Of a stretch of 64,000 nucleotides of DNA, positions 18,108 through 27,350 are shown piece by piece. Numbering within the stretch: position 1 is the first letter of the stretch; the number at the start of each line of letters is the position of its first letter. The notes below the pieces were generated by a model, which saw only the letters and a list, made by a program, of their open reading frames with translations, was not told where the DNA came from and searched no databases. The stretch is taken from the NCBI RefSeq assembly GCF_016597785.1, contig NZ_JAENJG010000001.1, positions 1,550,001 to 1,614,000 on the forward strand, written 5' to 3'. The position numbers and the translations under genes were made by a program. The stretch is from Leucobacter sp. L43. Lineage in GTDB: Bacteria > Actinomycetota > Actinomycetes > Actinomycetales > Microbacteriaceae.

Positions 18108-19481
18108 TCAGCGGAGACGATCGGCCACGATGCGCTGCAAGGCTTCGAGCGAGAGGGTGACCGACTCCACGTCGATGCGCTCATCGTTGCCGTGCACGCC
18201 CTCGCGGTACCGCTCATAGCTCCACTCGGGGCCGAGCAAGCCGAATCCGTACGCTGGAATGCCGAGTTCGCGCAGCACTCGTGCGTCTGAACCGCCCGCC
18301 GCCATGATCGGTACGACCGGGGCGTCGGCGACCGCCTCGACCGCGCGCTCGATCGCGGCGAAGAGCGGCGTGTCCGACGGCGAGGCCGTGGCGGCCCACC
18401 CGCGCAGGTGCTCGATCTCGATGTCGTCGGCGAGGGGCCCGAGCACGGCGCGCAGCAGGCGATCGACCTCGGCGTCCGTCGTGCCAGGAAGGGTGCGGAT
18501 GTCGAGGTCGATCGTGCCCATCGCGGGAATCACGTTGTGCGTCATGCCGGCGCGCAGCACCGTCGGCGACATGGTGATGCGCGAGACCGCGTGGGCGTAT
18601 CCGGCGATGCCGCCGAGGTGCGGAAGCGCGGCGTCGAGGCGCACCGGATCGCGCAGTCGCTCGGCCAGCGCTGGATCCTGAATACGCGCGCCGACGAACG
18701 CGTTCCACAGCGGACCGAGCTGCGCGGCGGGCATCACCTCACCCAGACGCTGCAGCACCTCGCCCACGCGGTACGACGCGCTTTTCGCGCCGTACGGGAT
18801 CGAGGCGTGGCCGGGTTTGCCGTGGATGATGAGCCGCCGACCGGCGGACCCCTTCTCGGCCACCTCGATCGCCACGTGACGCCCCATGCGCATGCCACCC
18901 GACTCGGAGAGCGCTTCGGTGACGCGCACCGCCTCCGGGTGCTGCCGTACGAGCCAGTGGATGCCGTACTCCCCGCCGCCCTCTTCATCTGCGACCGCGA
19001 GCAGCACGAGGTCGCCTCGCGGCGGCTCCGGTGCCAGCGCCGCGTCGCGCAGCACGCAGGCGAATGCGGCGGTGAGGTAGAGCATGTCCACGGCGCCGCG
19101 GCCCCAGATCTCTCCGTCGATGAGATCACCGCCGAAGGGGTTTCTGGTCCACCCGTCGGGATCCACGGGCACGACGTCGAGGTGCCCGAGCAGTCCGAGC
19201 GAGGGAGCATCCGGGGCGGTTCCGCGCAGCCGCGCGACGAGCGAGGCCCTGCCGGGAGCCGATTCGAGCACGTGCGTCTCCACGCGGCCCGTGGCGACGG
19301 CCTCTGCGAGGAAGCGCTGCAGCACCCGCACGCTGCGAATCTCCTGCCCCGATGCGACACTGCCGTCGTTGACGCAGGCCTCGCGGATGAGCGATCGCAG
19401 CAGCGCGATGGTGTCGGCTGCCGACCCGCTCGCGGGGGCGGTCAAGGTCGGAGCACTCGATGCATCGCCGCGTTCAGACAC
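18108..19481 (-). CDS. M20-family metallopeptidase (ArgE/DapE/carboxypeptidase type)
   Basis: 457 residues. Zinc-binding landmarks are LLGHLDVVPVD, GRGAVDM, ADEEGGGEYG and, at the C terminus, EGVHGNDERI. The lid/dimerisation domain with GKPGHASIPYG lies in the middle. Enzymes of this type remove acyl groups from amino acids or cleave dipeptides. The GTG at 19481 is chosen because AGGAGG stands 9 bases upstream; an upstream in-frame extension to 19520 has no such site. It converges on the isochorismatase-like gene and probably shares the peptide or amide theme of the ABC importer next door. Confidence 0.85.
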   Translation of the reverse strand: MSERGDASSAPTLTAPASGSAADTIALLRSLIREACVNDGSVASGQEIRSVRVLQRFLAEAVATGRVETHVLESAPGRASLVARLRGTAPDAPSLGLLGHLDVVPVDPDGWTRNPFGGDLIDGEIWGRGAVDMLYLTAAFACVLRDAALAPEPPRGDLVLLAVADEEGGGEYGIHWLVRQHPEAVRVTEALSESGGMRMGRHVAIEVAEKGSAGRRLIIHGKPGHASIPYGAKSASYRVGEVLQRLGEVMPAAQLGPLWNAFVGARIQDPALAERLRDPVRLDAALPHLGGIAGYAHAVSRITMSPTVLRAGMTHNVIPAMGTIDLDIRTLPGTTDAEVDRLLRAVLGPLADDIEIEHLRGWAATASPSDTPLFAAIERAVEAVADAPVVPIMAAGGSDARVLRELGIPAYGFGLLGPEWSYERYREGVHGNDERIDVESVTLSLEALQRIVADRLR

Positions 19482-19554
19482 CGCCAGCCACCTCCTCTTC
19501 CCGGGCCGCGCCCGCTTCACCCCTCCACCCTACTCGGGATGGAAACGGCGAGGA

Positions 19555-20226
19555 TCAGGCCGTAACAGCGCGTTCGACGGAATCGAGGATCGCGGAGACG
19601 CCGGCGCGGTACACCGCCATGCCGTCGACTGCGAGCAGCGCATCGCGGTGGGCGTCCACGAGCGGGTAGTCGCTGAGGGTGATGGGCCCGAAGGTGCTGA
19701 TCCAGGGAATCGATCCGTCGCGGGCGGCGTGGCCCCGCTGGAAGGCCTCGTTCGCCATCGCCGAGGAGTGCGCCAGCATGAACCCCGAGATCGCCGCGTA
19801 GAACCGGATGAGCGCGTCACCGCTCAACCCGGCCTCGACGAGCATCTCGAGCAGGAATTCGACGGCCGAGGCATCTCCGGGGCCGGCCGGGTCGGTGACC
19901 GCGCCCTCCTTGCCGATCGCCGGGTACTCGAGACTCAGCTCCGCGGTGCGCGTCACGACGATCTCGAGCCGTTCGCGCCACGTACCGGAGGATGCACGGC
20001 CGGCTTCTGACGCCCAGCCGCTGATGCGGTCGAGCGAGGCCCGCACCAGTTCGTCCTTGTTGCGGAAGTGGCGGTACATCGCCGAGGCGTCGACGCCGAG
20101 ATGCTCGCCGAGACGTTTGAAGGTGACCCGCGAGGTCGGTTCGGTGCGGGCGAGCTCGAGCACCCCGTCGACGATGGTGCGCTGATCGAGCCGCACGCGT
20201 CTCGTGCTCGGACCACTCGCCACCAT
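19555..20226 (-). CDS. TetR-family transcriptional regulator
   Basis: 223 residues with an N-terminal TetR helix-turn-helix: RLDQRTIVDGVLELAR, then VTFKRLGEHLGVDASAMYRH and FRNKDELVRASLD. The rest is a helical ligand-binding domain of usual size. It is divergent from the amidohydrolase/ABC importer operon and is separated from it by a region carrying three GTCAAC/GTTGAC half-sites, so it is the likely repressor of that operon. Confidence 0.85.
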   Translation of the reverse strand: MVASGPSTRRVRLDQRTIVDGVLELARTEPTSRVTFKRLGEHLGVDASAMYRHFRNKDELVRASLDRISGWASEAGRASSGTWRERLEIVVTRTAELSLEYPAIGKEGAVTDPAGPGDASAVEFLLEMLVEAGLSGDALIRFYAAISGFMLAHSSAMANEAFQRGHAARDGSIPWISTFGPITLSDYPLVDAHRDALLAVDGMAVYRAGVSAILDSVERAVTA

Positions 20227-20299
20227 CGGCCTCCATCTTGATCGGTGCATCCGGCGCATTCCGGTGTGGGATCAGTGTAACCAGGCGGCGTCACGGAAG

Positions 20300-20350
20300 G
20301 TCAACGATCATGTCAACAACGTTGACTCAGCGCTCGATAGCGCATACCTT
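20300..20350 (+). promoter_or_regulatory. Promoter with TetR-type operator for the amidohydrolase/ABC importer operon
   Basis: TTGACT at 20322-20327 and TACCTT at 20345-20350 with a 17-base spacer form a good housekeeping-sigma promoter. A perfect inverted repeat, GTCAAC-AAC-GTTGAC, at 20312-20326 overlaps the -35 box, and another GTCAAC half-site is at 20300-20305. AAGGAGG at 20381-20387 is the ribosome site. Repression by the divergent TetR protein is inferred from position. Confidence 0.6.
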
Positions 20351-20392
20351 GAACACCTACGCATCGAAGAAGATACGCCGAAGGAGGCTGCG

Positions 20393-22066
20393 GTGACGCA
20401 CACCCCGACCGCTGACACCGTGCTCGAGCACGGATGGGTCTACACCGGAACCGAGAGCTCCCCCGTCTACGGCGGGGTCGCCATCGCCGACGGACGCATA
20501 CTCTCGACCGACCCCGACGAGGTGGCACGCCTCGCCGAATCAGCGACCACCCGCGTCGACCTCGACGGACGACTGGTGATCGCCGGGTTCCAGGACGCGC
20601 ACGTGCACCCCGTCATGGCGGGGGTCGAGCTGCTGAGCTGCGATCTCTCGGGCTGCGAGACGGCAGCGGACACGCTCGCCGTCGTCGCCGCGTACGCCGA
20701 CGCGCACCCCGATCTCCCCTGGATCCAGGGGGCCGGCTGGTCGATGGACGCCTTCCCCGGCGGCACCCCCACCCGTCAGATGCTCGACGAGATCGTGCCC
20801 GACCGGCCGGTGCTGCTCGAGAATCGCGACCACCACGGCGCGTGGGCGAACACCCGCGCCTTCGAGCTCGCCGGGATCACCGCAGAGACGGCCGACCCAG
20901 CCGACGGGCGCTTCGAGCGCGAACCCGACGGCACCCCGGCCGGCACCGCCCACGAGGGAGCGATGAGCCTCTTCGGCGCCGTGCGGCCGCGGCCCACACT
21001 CGAGCAGGCGTACGCCGGGCTCCTCGCCGCGCAGCAGCACCTCCTCTCCTTCGGCATCACCGCCTGGCAGGACGCAGCGGTCGGCGAATTCATGGGCAGC
21101 CCCGACACGGTGCCGGTGTACCTGCGCGCAGCGCGGGACGGCGCGCTCAAGGTGCGCGTGCGCGGAGCGCAGTGGTGGAACCGGGAGGACGGCGACGCCC
21201 AGCTCGGGCCGATCCTCGCCCGCCGCGACGAGGTCGCGAGCCAGTGCCACCCCGACCAGCTCTCGCTCGCCTCCGTGAAGGTCATGGTCGACGGCGTCGC
21301 CGAGAACTTCACCGCTGCGATGCACGAGTGCTACCGGGATCACCACGGCAACGCGACCGAGAATCGCGGCATCTCGTTCTTCGACCCACGCGACATGGCG
21401 CGCTTCGTGGCCGCCCTCGACCGCGAAGGGATGCAGGTGCACTTCCACGCGCTCGGCGACCGTGCGGTCACCGACGCGCTCGACGCCGTGGAGCACGCCC
21501 GACAGGAGAACGGCGCGAGCGGAAACCGCCATCACCTCGCGCACCTGCAGGTCGTGCGCTCGGAGGACGTGGCCCGCTTCGCCCCGCTCGAAGCGACCGC
21601 GAACATTCAGGCGCTGTGGGCGTGCCACGAGGATCAGCTGGACACGCTCACGCTGCCCTTCCTGGCCGACGACGCCGAAGAGCACCACTACCCCTTCGGC
21701 GAACTCGTCGCATCGGGTGCGCGCCTCGCAGCGGGAAGCGACTGGTCAGTCTCGAGCCCCGACCCCGTGCAGGCGATCCACATCGCAGTGAACCGGCGCT
21801 CGCCGCACAACGACCTGCCCCCGCTCGGCCCCGAGTCGCAGCGGCTCACCCTCGCGCAGGCGCTCGACGCCTACACGCAGGGCACGGCACGAGTGAACCA
21901 CCTCGATCACGTCACCGGGCGCATCGAGCCCGGCTACTACGCCGACCTCGCCATTCTCGACCGCAATCTCTTCGACCTCGCCCCTGCAGATCTGCACACC
22001 GCGCGCGTCGACGAGACGTGGATCGGCGGCGAGCGCGTGTACTCGCGAGCGGAGGACGCAGCGTGA
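20393..22066 (+). CDS. Metal-dependent amidohydrolase (YtcJ-like), ABC importer operon
   Basis: 557 residues, same family as the product of 10238-11887 but distant from it. Active-site landmarks are FQDAHVHPVM (HxH), LASVKVMVDG (family lysine), VHFHALGDRAV, HHLAHLQVV and AGSDWSVSS. Starts with GTG after AAGGAGG at 5-base spacing. Its stop overlaps the GTG of the substrate-binding protein gene (GTGA). It probably hydrolyses the compound brought in by the ABC importer encoded downstream. Confidence 0.85.
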   Translation: MTHTPTADTVLEHGWVYTGTESSPVYGGVAIADGRILSTDPDEVARLAESATTRVDLDGRLVIAGFQDAHVHPVMAGVELLSCDLSGCETAADTLAVVAAYADAHPDLPWIQGAGWSMDAFPGGTPTRQMLDEIVPDRPVLLENRDHHGAWANTRAFELAGITAETADPADGRFEREPDGTPAGTAHEGAMSLFGAVRPRPTLEQAYAGLLAAQQHLLSFGITAWQDAAVGEFMGSPDTVPVYLRAARDGALKVRVRGAQWWNREDGDAQLGPILARRDEVASQCHPDQLSLASVKVMVDGVAENFTAAMHECYRDHHGNATENRGISFFDPRDMARFVAALDREGMQVHFHALGDRAVTDALDAVEHARQENGASGNRHHLAHLQVVRSEDVARFAPLEATANIQALWACHEDQLDTLTLPFLADDAEEHHYPFGELVASGARLAAGSDWSVSSPDPVQAIHIAVNRRSPHNDLPPLGPESQRLTLAQALDAYTQGTARVNHLDHVTGRIEPGYYADLAILDRNLFDLAPADLHTARVDETWIGGERVYSRAEDAA

Positions 22067-23709
22067 CCCGCCGCCTGACCCGCCGCGGCATGCGCGGTAC
22101 GGCCGCCGTCGGCACGGCGATCCTGCTCGTCACCGGCCTCGTCGGCTGCGGGCAGAGCGCCGTCGGCAAGGATGCCGGCACCTTCGAGCTGGAGGCGAGC
22201 ACTCCCGCTCCCGTGGGCGAGATCGACTCGTACACGTGGGCGCTCGGCACCGAGCCGTATTCGCTCGACCCGGCATATGCATTCGACTACGCCGACAACA
22301 CGGTGCTCTCGAACGTCTGCGACTCCCTGCTCCGCTGGAACTCCGACCTGTCGGTCTCGCCCGGCCTCGCCACCGGTTTCGAGCACCCCGACCAGCTCAC
22401 CTGGGTCTACACGATCCGCGAAGGCGTCAAGTTCCACGACGGCACCGAGATGACCCCGAACGACGTCGTCGTCTCGTTGATGCGGCACCTCGATCCCGAG
22501 GTGGCGTCGTTCTGGTACGACACCTTCAAGAACGTCGACACGATCGAGCAGACGGGCGAGCACGAGGTGACCGTGCGCACCGTCGTACCCGACTCGCAGT
22601 TCAATCAGCTGATGTCAGCGGCCCCCGGCGTCATCCAGTCGGCGGCGACCACCGAAGCGGCGGGTGCCGACTACGGCAACCAGTCGACCGGGGTCAACTG
22701 CACGGGCCCGTTCTCCTTCGGCGAGTGGCGCTCGGGCGAGTCGATCACCCTCGACCGCTTCGACGACTACTGGGATCCCGAGCTGCGCGCGAAGGCCGAG
22801 CAGATGACCTTCGTGATCCTCACCGACCCGAACGCGCGCGTCAACGCGCTGCAGACCGGCGAGATCGATGGCGCGTGGACGATCCCGAGCAACGCCATCG
22901 ACGTGCTGCGGGCGAGCGACACCGGCAGCGTGCACTTCGGCCTGAACGCGACGGTGCAGAGCCTCATCGTGTCTGACATGGACGGCCCGCTCGGCGACGT
23001 GCGCGTGCGCCAGGCTCTGACCATGGCGCTCGATCGCGAGGCGCTCGTGCGCGCCGCCGTGCAGGGCTACGCGACGCCGACCGACGCGCTCACATCCGAA
23101 TCGGTGTGGATCAATGGCGACCCAGAGGCCGCGACAACCGCATTCGAGGACCTGCGGAACCACGACTACGACCTCGAAGAGGCGCGGCGCCTCGTCCAGG
23201 AGGCCGGCGCCGAGGGCGCGAAGATCACGTACGCGACTGCGTCGCTCGACGCCTCCTTCGATGTCATCTCCCAGGCGGTCGCGTCGGCGGGCGCCGAGAT
23301 CGGCCTCGACATCGAGATCGACACCCGCACCCCGAACGCGTACACGCTGCTGTTCTCCGACCCCACCGCGCTCGAGGGCGTCGACCTGATGACGACGCGC
23401 TGGTACCTCTCGAGTACCGACCCGCTCGAGATGTACGCGGTGCTGCGCACCGGCGAGTTCTCGAACTACGGCCAGTGGTCGAACGACGAGTTCGACACCA
23501 TCGTGAACGAGGCGCTGCAGACGGACGACGCATTCGAGCGCTCCCATCTGGCCGCCGAAGCGCAGCGCCTCACGAGCGAGGAGCTCCCCTGGATTCCGCT
23601 CTTCGACGTACCGACGACCCTGTGGCTCGGCGACCGGATCACGGGCGTCGATCCATCGATCTACTACATGTACTACCCCTGGGCCGCGACGATCGGGAAG
23701 GCGGAGTGA
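22063..23709 (+). CDS. ABC importer solute-binding lipoprotein, family 5 (DppA/OppA type)
   Basis: 548 residues. The N terminus is basic, then hydrophobic, and ends in the lipobox LVGC with the lipidated cysteine at C29. The mature part has the family 5 signature region LTWVYTIREGVKFHDGTEMT and NDVVVSL. Such proteins capture peptides, nickel or sugars outside the membrane and hand them to the permease pair. Translationally coupled to the amidohydrolase upstream (GTGA) and the permease downstream (TGATG). Confidence 0.9.
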   Translation: MTRRLTRRGMRGTAAVGTAILLVTGLVGCGQSAVGKDAGTFELEASTPAPVGEIDSYTWALGTEPYSLDPAYAFDYADNTVLSNVCDSLLRWNSDLSVSPGLATGFEHPDQLTWVYTIREGVKFHDGTEMTPNDVVVSLMRHLDPEVASFWYDTFKNVDTIEQTGEHEVTVRTVVPDSQFNQLMSAAPGVIQSAATTEAAGADYGNQSTGVNCTGPFSFGEWRSGESITLDRFDDYWDPELRAKAEQMTFVILTDPNARVNALQTGEIDGAWTIPSNAIDVLRASDTGSVHFGLNATVQSLIVSDMDGPLGDVRVRQALTMALDREALVRAAVQGYATPTDALTSESVWINGDPEAATTAFEDLRNHDYDLEEARRLVQEAGAEGAKITYATASLDASFDVISQAVASAGAEIGLDIEIDTRTPNAYTLLFSDPTALEGVDLMTTRWYLSSTDPLEMYAVLRTGEFSNYGQWSNDEFDTIVNEALQTDDAFERSHLAAEAQRLTSEELPWIPLFDVPTTLWLGDRITGVDPSIYYMYYPWAATIGKAE

Positions 23710-24776
23710 TGACATCAACTGGCGCTGCTGCAAACGAGACGCGGGCCGTGCGACTGCGCGAGGACGGCACCTCGTCCGGCCCTCAGCGCGGGGGGCGCCG
23801 CAGTCGCGGCCGCCGCGGTGGGACGACCGCGCGGTTCGTGCTGGGACGCCTCGTCGGCCTCGTGGCGACGTTGTTCGCCGCCTCGCTCGTCGTATTCTTC
23901 TCCCGCTTCGTCGTGCCGGGCGACCCGGCGCGCTTCCTCCTGCGCGGCCGGAGCCCGAGCCCGGAGGCCATCGCCGAGGTCACGAAGCAGTACGGCCTCG
24001 ACAAGCCCCCGATCGAGCAGTACCTCTCGTGGATCAGCGGCGTGGTGCGCGGCGACTTCGGCCGCTCGCTCCAATACCGCGACGACGTGTCGAGCGTGCT
24101 ACTGGCCCGGCTCCCGGTCACCCTCGAACTCGTCGCCCTCGCCGCGGTGATCATCGTGCTCTTCGGGCTCGCGGCCGGCATCTTCGCCAGTCTGCGGCGC
24201 GGCAAGCTGACGGATCGCGTGATCCTGATGACGTCGACGGCGCTCGGCGCGATGCCCGCCTTCGTCATCGCGATCCTGCTCATCGCGGTATTCGCCGTGC
24301 AACTCGGCTGGTTCCCCTCCTTCGGCAGCGGAGACGCCGGCTGGGACCGCTTCATGCACCTGATCCTCCCCGCATTCGCCCTCGGCCTCGCGTTCGTCGC
24401 GCTCATCGCCCGGGTCACCCGCTCCTCGATGAACGAGCAGTTCGTGCGCGAGCACGTCGAGGTGGCCACCAGCCGCGGACTCACCCGGTCATCGGTGGTC
24501 TTGCGGCACGTACTGCGCAACGCGGTCGGTCCGATCCTGCTCGTCAGCGGCGTGCTCGTCGCAGGTCTCCTCGTCTCGAGCGCGATCGTCGAGCAGACGT
24601 TCGGACTCGCCGGCATGGGGTCGCTGCTCGTGCAGTCGGTCGATCGACTGGACTTCCCGGTCGTCCAGGCCATCGTGCTCGTCGTCGTCGTCGCCTTCGT
24701 CACCATCAACACCATCGTCGATCTCATCCAACCGCTGATCGACCCCCGCATCGCCGCAGGATCGGAGACCCGATGA
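23709..24776 (+). CDS. ABC importer permease, DppB type
   Basis: 355 residues: a basic cytoplasmic tail of about 45 residues rich in R and G, a first membrane helix, the family loop with VVPGDPARFLLRGRSPSPEA and GLDKPPIEQYLSWI, and a C-terminal set of helices carrying the coupling (EAA) loop VEVATSRGLTRSSVVLRHVL. It pairs with the DppC-type permease that overlaps it by ATGA. Confidence 0.9.
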   Translation: MTSTGAAANETRAVRLREDGTSSGPQRGGRRSRGRRGGTTARFVLGRLVGLVATLFAASLVVFFSRFVVPGDPARFLLRGRSPSPEAIAEVTKQYGLDKPPIEQYLSWISGVVRGDFGRSLQYRDDVSSVLLARLPVTLELVALAAVIIVLFGLAAGIFASLRRGKLTDRVILMTSTALGAMPAFVIAILLIAVFAVQLGWFPSFGSGDAGWDRFMHLILPAFALGLAFVALIARVTRSSMNEQFVREHVEVATSRGLTRSSVVLRHVLRNAVGPILLVSGVLVAGLLVSSAIVEQTFGLAGMGSLLVQSVDRLDFPVVQAIVLVVVVAFVTINTIVDLIQPLIDPRIAAGSETR

Positions 24777-25693
24777 GCACCTCTGCCTCCCAGGCCGCAC
24801 CGCGGCCCGCCGCCTCAGGATCGTCTCCGGATGTCCCGCCGAACGCCACCCGCGCCCTCACCGTGCCGAAGTCGCTGCGGCGCAGGCGCTTCTCCGTCCA
24901 GGCCACGGTGTCGCTCGTCTTCGTCGCGATCGTCGTACTCGCCGCGGCGCTCGCGACGCTGATCGCCCCCTACGACCCCGATCACGTCGACCTGCAGAAC
25001 GTGCTCTCCGGCCCCAGCTGGGCGCACTGGCTCGGCACCGACGCGCTCGGCCGCGATCTGCTCACCCGACTGATGTTCGGCGCGCGCACCTCCCTCATCG
25101 GTCCGCTCATCGTCGTCATCGGCTCGACCGTGCTGGGCCTCCTGCTCGGCCTCATCGCCGCGTGGCGCGGCGGATGGATCGACGCCGTGCTCTCGCGCGT
25201 CTTCGACTTCCTGTTCTCGTTCCCGGCGATGCTGCTCGCGATTCTCGCGGTCGCGCTCTTCGGCAAGGGACTCTTCGCCCCGGTGCTCGCCATGACCATC
25301 GCCTACATCCCCTACGTCGCCCGGCTCACCCGCGGGCTCATCGTGGCGGAGCGCACCCGCCCCTACGTGCAGGCCTATCGAGTGCTCGGGTTCCGCGGAT
25401 CGTGGATCGCCCTGCGCCGCGTGCTCCCGAACGTCGTGCCGACCGTCGGCGCCCAGTCGACGCTCAACTTCGGCTACGTGCTCGCCGACCTCGCCGCCCT
25501 GTCGTTCATCGGCCTCGGCGTGCAGGCCCCCACCGCCGACTGGGGCTCCATGATCAATGAGAGCCGCGGGGCACTCATGAGCGGGGCGCTCCTGCCGACG
25601 TTCGTGCCCGCCGCAGTCGTCGTGCTCGTGGTGGTCGCCATCAACATCATCGGCGAAGAACTGTCCGACCGCATCGGAGGCAACTTCTCATGA
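24773..25693 (+). CDS. ABC importer permease, DppC type
   Basis: 306 residues with an N-terminal cytoplasmic stretch, five to six membrane helices and the DppC signature HWLGTDALGRDLLTRLMFGA. The coupling loop YVQAYRVLGFRGSWIALRRV is present. It forms the heterodimeric channel with the DppB-type protein. Start and stop overlap the neighbouring genes by four bases each. Confidence 0.9.
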   Translation: MSTSASQAAPRPAASGSSPDVPPNATRALTVPKSLRRRRFSVQATVSLVFVAIVVLAAALATLIAPYDPDHVDLQNVLSGPSWAHWLGTDALGRDLLTRLMFGARTSLIGPLIVVIGSTVLGLLLGLIAAWRGGWIDAVLSRVFDFLFSFPAMLLAILAVALFGKGLFAPVLAMTIAYIPYVARLTRGLIVAERTRPYVQAYRVLGFRGSWIALRRVLPNVVPTVGAQSTLNFGYVLADLAALSFIGLGVQAPTADWGSMINESRGALMSGALLPTFVPAAVVVLVVVAINIIGEELSDRIGGNFS

Positions 25694-27300
25694 CCCAGCT
25701 CCTCGATATCGCAGATCTCTCCCTGCGCGTTCCCGGACGCGGCCCGCTGCTGAACGGGGTGTCGCTGTCGGTCGCCTCCGGCGAATCCGTGGCCCTCGTC
25801 GGCGAATCCGGATCGGGCAAATCGCTCACCACCCGGGCTGCTCTCGGCCTGTTCCCCGACCACGCATCGCTCGCAGGGTCGGTACGCGTCGGCGACATCG
25901 ACACCGTGACGGCGAGCGAGGCGCAGCTGCGCACGATCCGCCGCACACGTGCGTCGATGATCTTCCAGGACCCCCGCGCCGGCATCAACCCGGTGCGCAC
26001 ACTCGGCGACTTCCTGACCGAGACACTGGTGCGCTGGCACGGACTGAGCCGATCCGACGCCGCGGCGCGCGCCGTGGCTCAGCTGGAGCAGGTCGGGTTG
26101 CCGCGTGCCGCCTCGCTGCTCGACCAGTACCCGCACCAGCTCTCGGGCGGCATGCTGCAACGCGTGATGATCGCCGCAGCTCTGCTCGATTCACCCGATC
26201 TGCTGCTGTGCGACGAACCGACCACCGCGCTCGACGTCACCACCCAGGCCGGCATCGTCGATCTGCTCCGCGAGCAGCAGGCGGCACGAGGGATGGGCAT
26301 GCTGTTCATCACGCACGACCTCGGGCTCGCCGCATCGCTGTGCGAGCGCGTCGTCGTGCTGCGCGGCGGGCTCGTGGTGGAAGCGGGTGCGACCGAGTCC
26401 ATCTTCCAAACGCCTCGTGAGGCTTACACTCGCGAGCTGCTCGCCGCGACACCGCGCATCGAGGTGCGAGAGGTTGCCACCGGTGCGGCGGGCGCTTCGG
26501 CGCCTGTGGACCCCCCGCTGATCGTGGCCTCGGGGCTCACGAAGCGCTACCGGGTGACGGGGCGCGACGATGTGACGGCGCTCTTCGACGTCGACTTCTC
26601 GCTCGCGCGCGGCGGATCGCTCGGCATCGTCGGCGAATCGGGCTCGGGCAAATCGACACTCGCGCGCATCCTCGTCGGGTTGGAGCAGACCGACGAGGGA
26701 GAGCTGGTGGTCGAGGGCGTCACGCGACCCGATCGCGCGCTCTCGGGATCCGAACGCCGGACACTCGCATCCAGCACCCAGATGGTGTTCCAGGATCCGT
26801 ATCTCTCGCTCGACCCCCGCATCGCGATCGGCCGTTCAGTCGCCGACGTCGTGCGCCTGCACGCCGGGGGAACGCGTCGAGACGCCGAGTCGGCGGCCGG
26901 CGCGCTGCTGGAGCGCGTCGGCATCCGGCCCGACCAGCTCGCCGCGAGGCCGAAGGCGCTCTCGGGCGGGCAGCGGCAGCGCGTCGCGCTCGCGAAGGCG
27001 CTCGCCGCGAAGCCGAAGCTGCTCGTGCTCGACGAGGCGACGAGCGCACTCGACGTGTCGGTGCAGGCGCAGGTACTCGAACTCATCGAGGAGGTGCGCG
27101 AGCAGTTCGGGCTCACCATCGTCTTCGTCACGCACGACCTCGCCGTCGTCTCTCGGATCTGCGCTGAAACCCTCGTGATGCAGCGCGGCGAGGTCGTCGA
27201 GTACGGAACGACGACGCAGATCCTCACCGACCCGCAGCAGGAGTACACGCAGCGCCTGATCGCGTCACGGCCCGAACCGCTCTGGCTGCAGGCGGCGTAG
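25690..27300 (+). CDS. ABC importer ATPase, fused DppD-DppF
   Basis: 536 residues with two complete ABC domains in one chain. Domain 1 has Walker A GESGSGKS at 38-45, signature LSGGMLQRV and Walker B LLLCDEPTTALD. Domain 2 has GESGSGKS from 315, LSGGQRQRV and LLVLDEATSALD. In many bacteria these are two separate proteins; here the fusion supplies both halves. It is the last gene of the TetR-controlled operon. Confidence 0.9.
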   Translation: MTQLLDIADLSLRVPGRGPLLNGVSLSVASGESVALVGESGSGKSLTTRAALGLFPDHASLAGSVRVGDIDTVTASEAQLRTIRRTRASMIFQDPRAGINPVRTLGDFLTETLVRWHGLSRSDAAARAVAQLEQVGLPRAASLLDQYPHQLSGGMLQRVMIAAALLDSPDLLLCDEPTTALDVTTQAGIVDLLREQQAARGMGMLFITHDLGLAASLCERVVVLRGGLVVEAGATESIFQTPREAYTRELLAATPRIEVREVATGAAGASAPVDPPLIVASGLTKRYRVTGRDDVTALFDVDFSLARGGSLGIVGESGSGKSTLARILVGLEQTDEGELVVEGVTRPDRALSGSERRTLASSTQMVFQDPYLSLDPRIAIGRSVADVVRLHAGGTRRDAESAAGALLERVGIRPDQLAARPKALSGGQRQRVALAKALAAKPKLLVLDEATSALDVSVQAQVLELIEEVREQFGLTIVFVTHDLAVVSRICAETLVMQRGEVVEYGTTTQILTDPQQEYTQRLIASRPEPLWLQAA

Positions 27301-27350
27301 GGGGGTGGGCGCTTCGGCGGCGGGTGAGCGCTTCGGCGGCGCCGCGTCGG

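Noticed and set aside
20434..22062. Open frame before the solute-binding protein overlapping the amidohydrolase
   Set aside because: Arg-rich shadow; the lipoprotein signal and GTGA overlap place the start at 22063.
27301..27350. Terminator between the ABC importer and alpha/beta hydrolase genes
   Set aside because: The stretch shows a direct repeat of GCGCTTCGGCGGCG, not a convincing inverted repeat.
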